Shown one piece after another: positions 20,586-23,893 of a stretch of 23,893 nucleotides of DNA. This DNA is from DASQPR01 sp035713725 (GTDB taxonomy: Bacteria > Actinomycetota > Actinomycetes > Mycobacteriales > Micromonosporaceae). Below the pieces are notes generated by a model. That model made no database searches, was not told the DNA's origin, and saw only the letters and a program-made list of their open reading frames with translations. The DNA lies in contig DASTMZ010000021.1 in assembly GCA_035713725.1 (NCBI GenBank), forward strand, positions 1 to 23,893, given 5' to 3'. Positions within the stretch are counted from its first letter, which is position 1, and each line of letters starts with the position of its first letter. The position numbers and the translations under genes were made by a program.

Positions 20586-21318
20586 TCACCGACTCACCAC
20601 CGAGCTGGCCGGCAACCACGGTGCGACGCGTATCGAGGGCGCCGCCGCGATGGCCGCGTTCACGGCCGAGCGCGCTAGGCGGAGCACCGCCGTCGCGATC
20701 ACCGCCACGGTCGGGCTAGCCGCCGGTTGTTGGGCGTTTGCCGTGTGGCGGATGAGCGGCATGGACATGGGTGTTGCGACCGAGCTCGGTTCGTTCGCGT
20801 CGTTCGCGGTGCTGTGGCTCGCGATGATGGCGGCGATGATGCTCCCGGGCACAATCCCAGCGGTTGTCCGGCGCGTGCAAGCGGATCGTGGCGGAGTGGC
20901 CGTAGCGTCGTTCGTCGGCTCGTACCTTGTGGTGTGGGCCGCGGTGGGCGTCGCGGTGTATGCGGTGTATCGGCCACATGGGTCGGCCGCCGCGGCCGCT
21001 GTGGTGCTCGCGGCCGGCATCTACGAACTCACGCCGCTCAAGCGCTACTTCCGCAGGCGCTGCAACGAGTTTGACCGCTCCGGACTCGAGTTCGGATGTT
21101 GCTGCGTCGGTTCCAGCTTCGGGCTGATGCTCATGTTGGTCGCGCTGGGCGTCATGAACGTCGTCTGGATGTCGGTGATCGCTGTCGTGGTCGTCGGCCA
21201 GAAGCTCGTACCGGCGAAGGCCGCCGTAGACGTGCCGATCGCGCTCGCGATCGTCGGACTCGGCATCTTCATCGCCATCGCTCCCGGCTCGCTTCCGGGG
21301 CTCGTGCCACCGACGTAA
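20578..21318 (+). CDS. DUF2182 integral membrane protein
   Basis: 246 residues from ATG 20578, with GAGGAG upstream and an 8-bp overlap with the ArsR gene. Six or so membrane spans: about 36-57, 72-90, 109-131, 136-148, 180-203 and 218-236. Family motifs: LAMMAAMMLPGTIP (81-94), YELTPLKRYFRRRC (149-162) and the Cys-rich GCCCVGSS (173-180) plus GVMNVVWM (191-198). DUF2182 is described as a predicted metal-binding membrane protein without known activity. The Met-rich and Cys clusters fit a soft-metal or redox role, but that is inference. It lies in the middle of the ArsR operon, 23 bp before the DUF899 gene. Confidence 0.9.
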   Translation: MSDHRLTTELAGNHGATRIEGAAAMAAFTAERARRSTAVAITATVGLAAGCWAFAVWRMSGMDMGVATELGSFASFAVLWLAMMAAMMLPGTIPAVVRRVQADRGGVAVASFVGSYLVVWAAVGVAVYAVYRPHGSAAAAAVVLAAGIYELTPLKRYFRRRCNEFDRSGLEFGCCCVGSSFGLMLMLVALGVMNVVWMSVIAVVVVGQKLVPAKAAVDVPIALAIVGLGIFIAIAPGSLPGLVPPT

Positions 21319-21341
21319 CTAATCCCACCGATGGAGGCACC

Positions 21342-22133
21342 ATGACTAGTCACCGGACCGGAACTCGCGAGGAGTGGCTCGCCGCCCGGCTGGAGCTGCT
21401 CGAGGCCGAGAAGGCGCTGACCCGGCGCAGCGACGAACTTGCGCGCTGGCGGCAAGAGCTGCCATGGGTACGCGTTGACAAGGACTACCGATTCGACACC
21501 GACGACGGGCCCGCGTCACTCGGCGATCTGTTCCGCGGCAGGTCGCAGCTGCTCGTCTACCACTTCATGTTCGGGCCGGAATACGAGGCGGGATGTCCGG
21601 CGTGCTCCGCGATCGCGGACGGTTTCAACGGAATCGCCGTTCATCTGGCCAACCATGACGTGATGTTGTGGGCGGTGTCGCGCGCGCCGCTTGCGAAGCT
21701 GCACACATACAAGCAACGGATGGGCTGGAGCTTCCCGTGGGCATCGTCCTACGGCAACGACTTCAACCCGGACTTCCACGCCGGCTACACCGACCAGCAG
21801 AAGCAATCGGGAGTCGCCGAATACAACTACCAGGAATTCGACCTGGGTTCGGCGATGCAGGCCGGTGCCACGGGGGCACTCGCCGATTGGGCGGCTACCA
21901 CAGGTACGGACTGGGCGACGTACACGCAGCAGGCGCCCGGAGTGAGCGCCTTCGCGCTCGAGGACGGCGTCGTCTACCACACGTATTCGGCGTACGCGCG
22001 CGGCTTGGACGGCCTGTGGGGCATGTACCAGTGGCTCGACCGAGCCCCACGTGGGCGCAACGAGGCTCGGACCGACGATGCTCCGCTGAACTTCTTCCGT
22101 CGCCACGACGAATACGACGTCGAGCTCCGGTGA
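21342..22133 (+). CDS. DUF899 thioredoxin-like-fold protein
   Basis: 263 residues from ATG 21342, with GGAGG at 21333-21337. N-terminal helical region (REEWLAARLELLEAEKALTRRSDELARWRQELPWVRVD) then the thioredoxin-fold core: LFRGRSQLLVYHFMFGPEYEAGCPACSAIAD with a CPAC pair (Cys85, Cys88), as in redox-active thioredoxin-like proteins, and VSRAPLAKLHTYKQRMGWSFPWASSYGNDFN. The C-terminal third (FALEDGVVYHTYSAYARGLDGLWGMYQWLDRAPRGR) is the DUF899 ending. Activity of the family is not established. It closes the SRPBCC-ArsR-DUF2182 operon and meets the convergent GH12 gene 12 bp beyond its stop. Confidence 0.93.
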   Translation: MTSHRTGTREEWLAARLELLEAEKALTRRSDELARWRQELPWVRVDKDYRFDTDDGPASLGDLFRGRSQLLVYHFMFGPEYEAGCPACSAIADGFNGIAVHLANHDVMLWAVSRAPLAKLHTYKQRMGWSFPWASSYGNDFNPDFHAGYTDQQKQSGVAEYNYQEFDLGSAMQAGATGALADWAATTGTDWATYTQQAPGVSAFALEDGVVYHTYSAYARGLDGLWGMYQWLDRAPRGRNEARTDDAPLNFFRRHDEYDVELR

Positions 22134-22145
22134 GGGTGGCAAGCG

Positions 22146-23051
22146 CTACTTGCTGGTGACCGAGAAGTTCGTGAAGGTGAACGTCTGGTTGGTGCCAGCG
22201 GTGGACACGATCTCGACGCCGTAGCAGATCTGGTTCAGCGTCGAGTCGGCCGCGAGCCAACCCTGGGCGATCGTCCACTTGAACATGTCGAGCAGGTTCA
22301 GTGTGCCGGCGGTGACCGTGGCGGTCGGTACGAAGGCGATGTAGCCGCTGTCCGAGGTCTTCCAGACGTTGTAAGTCCGACCGCCGAACGTGACGCTGCG
22401 GATCCGGTCGCCCGCGGGCGTCTGGTGGAAGTTGTCGGTCCAGATCATGATTTCGGTGGACCCGCTGGTGGCGACGCCGTTGGTCCAGATGTCGTAGGCG
22501 ACGTCATAGATCCCCTTGTGCGGGCTGGTCGCGGCGAACGAGCTCGACAGACTGGTCAGCGAGCTGATCCGTACGCCGGCGTAGTCCTTGTGGACGTTCG
22601 GGTACGTCTTGACCGCGCCGGCGTTGTCGGTCTGGTTGGACACCACGTACCAGTTGTTGAACGCACAGGCGTAGAGCGTCTCCGGCCCGAGCGGCACGCT
22701 GTCGTTCCACATGTTGTTGTGGACGTAGTAGCCGGCGGTGCTCCACCCGCCGTTGTGGTCCGACGTGACGAACACCGGCTTCGAGCATCGTCTGCCGGCG
22801 GGTGCTGCCGAGGCCTTGGGAGCAGGGGACGTCGCCGTGGGTGCGGCAGACCGAGCGCTCGACGGTGTCGGGGACGCGGTCGATGTCGCGTACGCCGAAT
22901 CGGGGTCGGGCGACGGCAACTGGAGCGCCGACTGGACTGCGGCGCCGGAATTGCGCTCCGGCCGCGGCTTCGACGCCTGCCACACCGCGACCGTGGTGCC
23001 GATGACCAGGATCACCGCGGCGACCACCACCGCGCGGATCACCGGGCTCAT
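22146..23051 (-). CDS. GH12-family endoglucanase-like glycosidase with N-terminal membrane segment
   Basis: 301 residues if started at ATG 23051; an upstream ATG at 23135 would add 28 polar residues; neither has a clear ribosome site. MSPVIRAVVVAAVILVIGTTVAVW is a signal or membrane anchor without an obvious cleavage site. A Ser/Pro/Thr/Ala linker (about 45-87) leads to a GH12 beta-sandwich (about 88-301): GGWSTAGYYVHNNMWN, LYACAFNNWYV, ...TEIMIWTDN with the likely nucleophile Glu200, and QICYGVEIVSTAG with the likely acid/base Glu280; both catalytic glutamates of GH12 are therefore present. The family cleaves beta-1,4 glucans or xyloglucan outside the cell. Aromatics in the binding groove are present, but substrate choice cannot be read. 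Confidence 0.85.
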   Translation of the reverse strand: MSPVIRAVVVAAVILVIGTTVAVWQASKPRPERNSGAAVQSALQLPSPDPDSAYATSTASPTPSSARSAAPTATSPAPKASAAPAGRRCSKPVFVTSDHNGGWSTAGYYVHNNMWNDSVPLGPETLYACAFNNWYVVSNQTDNAGAVKTYPNVHKDYAGVRISSLTSLSSSFAATSPHKGIYDVAYDIWTNGVATSGSTEIMIWTDNFHQTPAGDRIRSVTFGGRTYNVWKTSDSGYIAFVPTATVTAGTLNLLDMFKWTIAQGWLAADSTLNQICYGVEIVSTAGTNQTFTFTNFSVTSK

Positions 23052-23201
23052 GCTGGTTGCGCCGTTCGTCGACCCATCCAGCGCCTCGGTTCGATCTGTC
23101 GACCCGGACACGCGGACACCGTACTCGGGGAGCATCGAGGCGTACAAGGACGGATTATCGCCGATGTGTACCGGCTGTCGGGATTGGCAATACTGGATGA
23201 C

Positions 23202-23893
23202 ATGGCGGATCAACCGGAACTTGGCGACGTCCAACAGACGCTCTACATCCCGTTGCTGGACCGCGCGAAATACACCAGGTCAGGCGGCCGGCTGCTCGAT
23301 GATCCGAAGGCGGTCGAGATCGTCAATGCGCTGCGACCCGACGAGACCCAGTTCGGCGGCAGTGGATCCGTATTTACCGTGGCCCGCACCGCGATCTACG
23401 ACTACTGGGTCCGGCAGTTTCTGCAGGCGCATCCCGACGGCACGGTGGTCGAGCTAGGGAGCGGCCTGAACTCGCGCTTCGAGCGGGTGGACAACGGCAC
23501 CGTTCGCTGGTTCGACGTCGATCTGCCGGATACCGTCGCGGTGCGGCGCCGGTTCTTCGAGGACACCGACCGACGTCGTACGGTCGCCGCGTCGGTGCTT
23601 GATACCGGCTGGATGGACGCGGTCGGTGCGCCGGGGCCGCCGTACTTTCTCGTGTCCGAGGGCGTGCTCGTGTACCTGAGGTATGACGAGGTGCACCGTG
23701 CGCTGCGGCAGATCGTCGAACGGTTCCCAGGAGCTCAGTTGGCAATCGACACGTACCCAGCGGCCATGATGCGACAACAACACCGGATGGCGGCCAAGAA
23801 GCACATCGCTGAATGGCAGTGGTCGTGCGAGGATCCGCGCGAGCTGGAGTCGGTTGGTTTGCGTGTCCGGGACACCGCCAGCTGCCGACGCCC
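23202..23893 (+). CDS. TcmP/LCM-type SAM-dependent O-methyltransferase, 3'-truncated
   Basis: Open frame from ATG 23202 to the window end, 230 complete codons plus two bases, no stop. The N-part VQQTLYIPLLDRAKYTRSGG with RLLDDPKAVEIVNAL is the leucine-carboxyl-methyltransferase-type (PF04072-like) opening, followed by ARTAIYDYWVRQFLQAHPDG, then the SAM-binding VVELGSGLNSRFERVDNG and WFDVDLPDTVAVRRRFF. The VSEGVLVYLRYDEVHRAL block is the family's 'aEGllmYl' motif. Members methylate carboxyl or hydroxyl groups of polyketides or protein C-termini. Its start lies 150 bp from the divergent GH12 start; AATACT seven nt upstream could be a -10 box. The C-terminal portion is outside the window. Confidence 0.88.
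   Translation, partial: MADQPELGDVQQTLYIPLLDRAKYTRSGGRLLDDPKAVEIVNALRPDETQFGGSGSVFTVARTAIYDYWVRQFLQAHPDGTVVELGSGLNSRFERVDNGTVRWFDVDLPDTVAVRRRFFEDTDRRRTVAASVLDTGWMDAVGAPGPPYFLVSEGVLVYLRYDEVHRALRQIVERFPGAQLAIDTYPAAMMRQQHRMAAKKHIAEWQWSCEDPRELESVGLRVRDTASCRR

Noticed and set aside
22139..22153. GCAAG/CTTGC hairpin between DUF899 and GH12 genes
   Set aside because: Only 5 bp and partly inside the GH12 coding end; too weak to call a terminator.
22738..23457. 239-codon plus-strand frame opposite the GH12 gene
   Set aside because: No family features, covers the divergent gap, and conflicts with the methyltransferase frame from 23202.

Overview
The window is high-GC DNA with strong G/C preference at third codon positions, GTG starts, many start codons without a Shine-Dalgarno, and typical actinobacterial families: Ser/Thr kinase, RsbW/RsbV/RsbU-type partner-switching proteins, DrrAB exporter, PHP phosphatase, DUF4097, lipoproteins. 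It is most likely chromosome of a soil-type Actinomycetota; genus cannot be read from the sequence. I see no rRNA, tRNA, insertion sequence, prophage or CRISPR. Nearly all of it is coding, in short transcription units that switch strand often.

Layout. 1-2.5 kb: the 3' part of a phospholipase C/acid phosphatase gene converges through a strong hairpin on a class V aminotransferase. 2.6-6.0 kb: a four-gene unit with a ribbon-helix-helix (HicB-type) regulator, a DUF4097 protein and a DrrA/DrrB-like ABC exporter. 6.0-8.3 kb (minus strand): nucleotidyltransferase, alpha/alpha-toroid protein, DUF805 membrane protein. 8.4-9.9 kb: PHP phosphatase and an unrecognised protein. 9.9-13.8 kb: three partner-switching components (HATPase anti-sigma factor, GAF-SpoIIE phosphatase, STAS antagonist) around a YihY/BrkB membrane protein and a likely small acidic protein; two sites resemble promoters of the SigB/SigF class. 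13.8-18.5 kb: NTF2-like protein, methyltransferase, transmembrane Ser/Thr kinase with an extracellular helical domain, two lipoproteins and a YcxB-like membrane protein. 18.6-22.1 kb: VOC protein, alpha/beta hydrolase, then an overlapping SRPBCC-ArsR-DUF2182-DUF899 operon behind a sigma70-type promoter with an inverted repeat on its -10. 22.1-23.9 kb: a GH12 glycosidase with an N-terminal membrane segment and the 5' part of a TcmP/LCM-type methyltransferase running off the end.

The most interesting items are the ArsR-controlled DUF2182/DUF899 operon with its readable promoter and operator, the RHH-DUF4097-ABC unit with AGCCA half-sites over its promoter, and nine genes with a -10-like hexamer 6-7 nt before the start codon, which suggests leaderless mRNAs. 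All functional calls come from reading motifs by eye; no database search was run.
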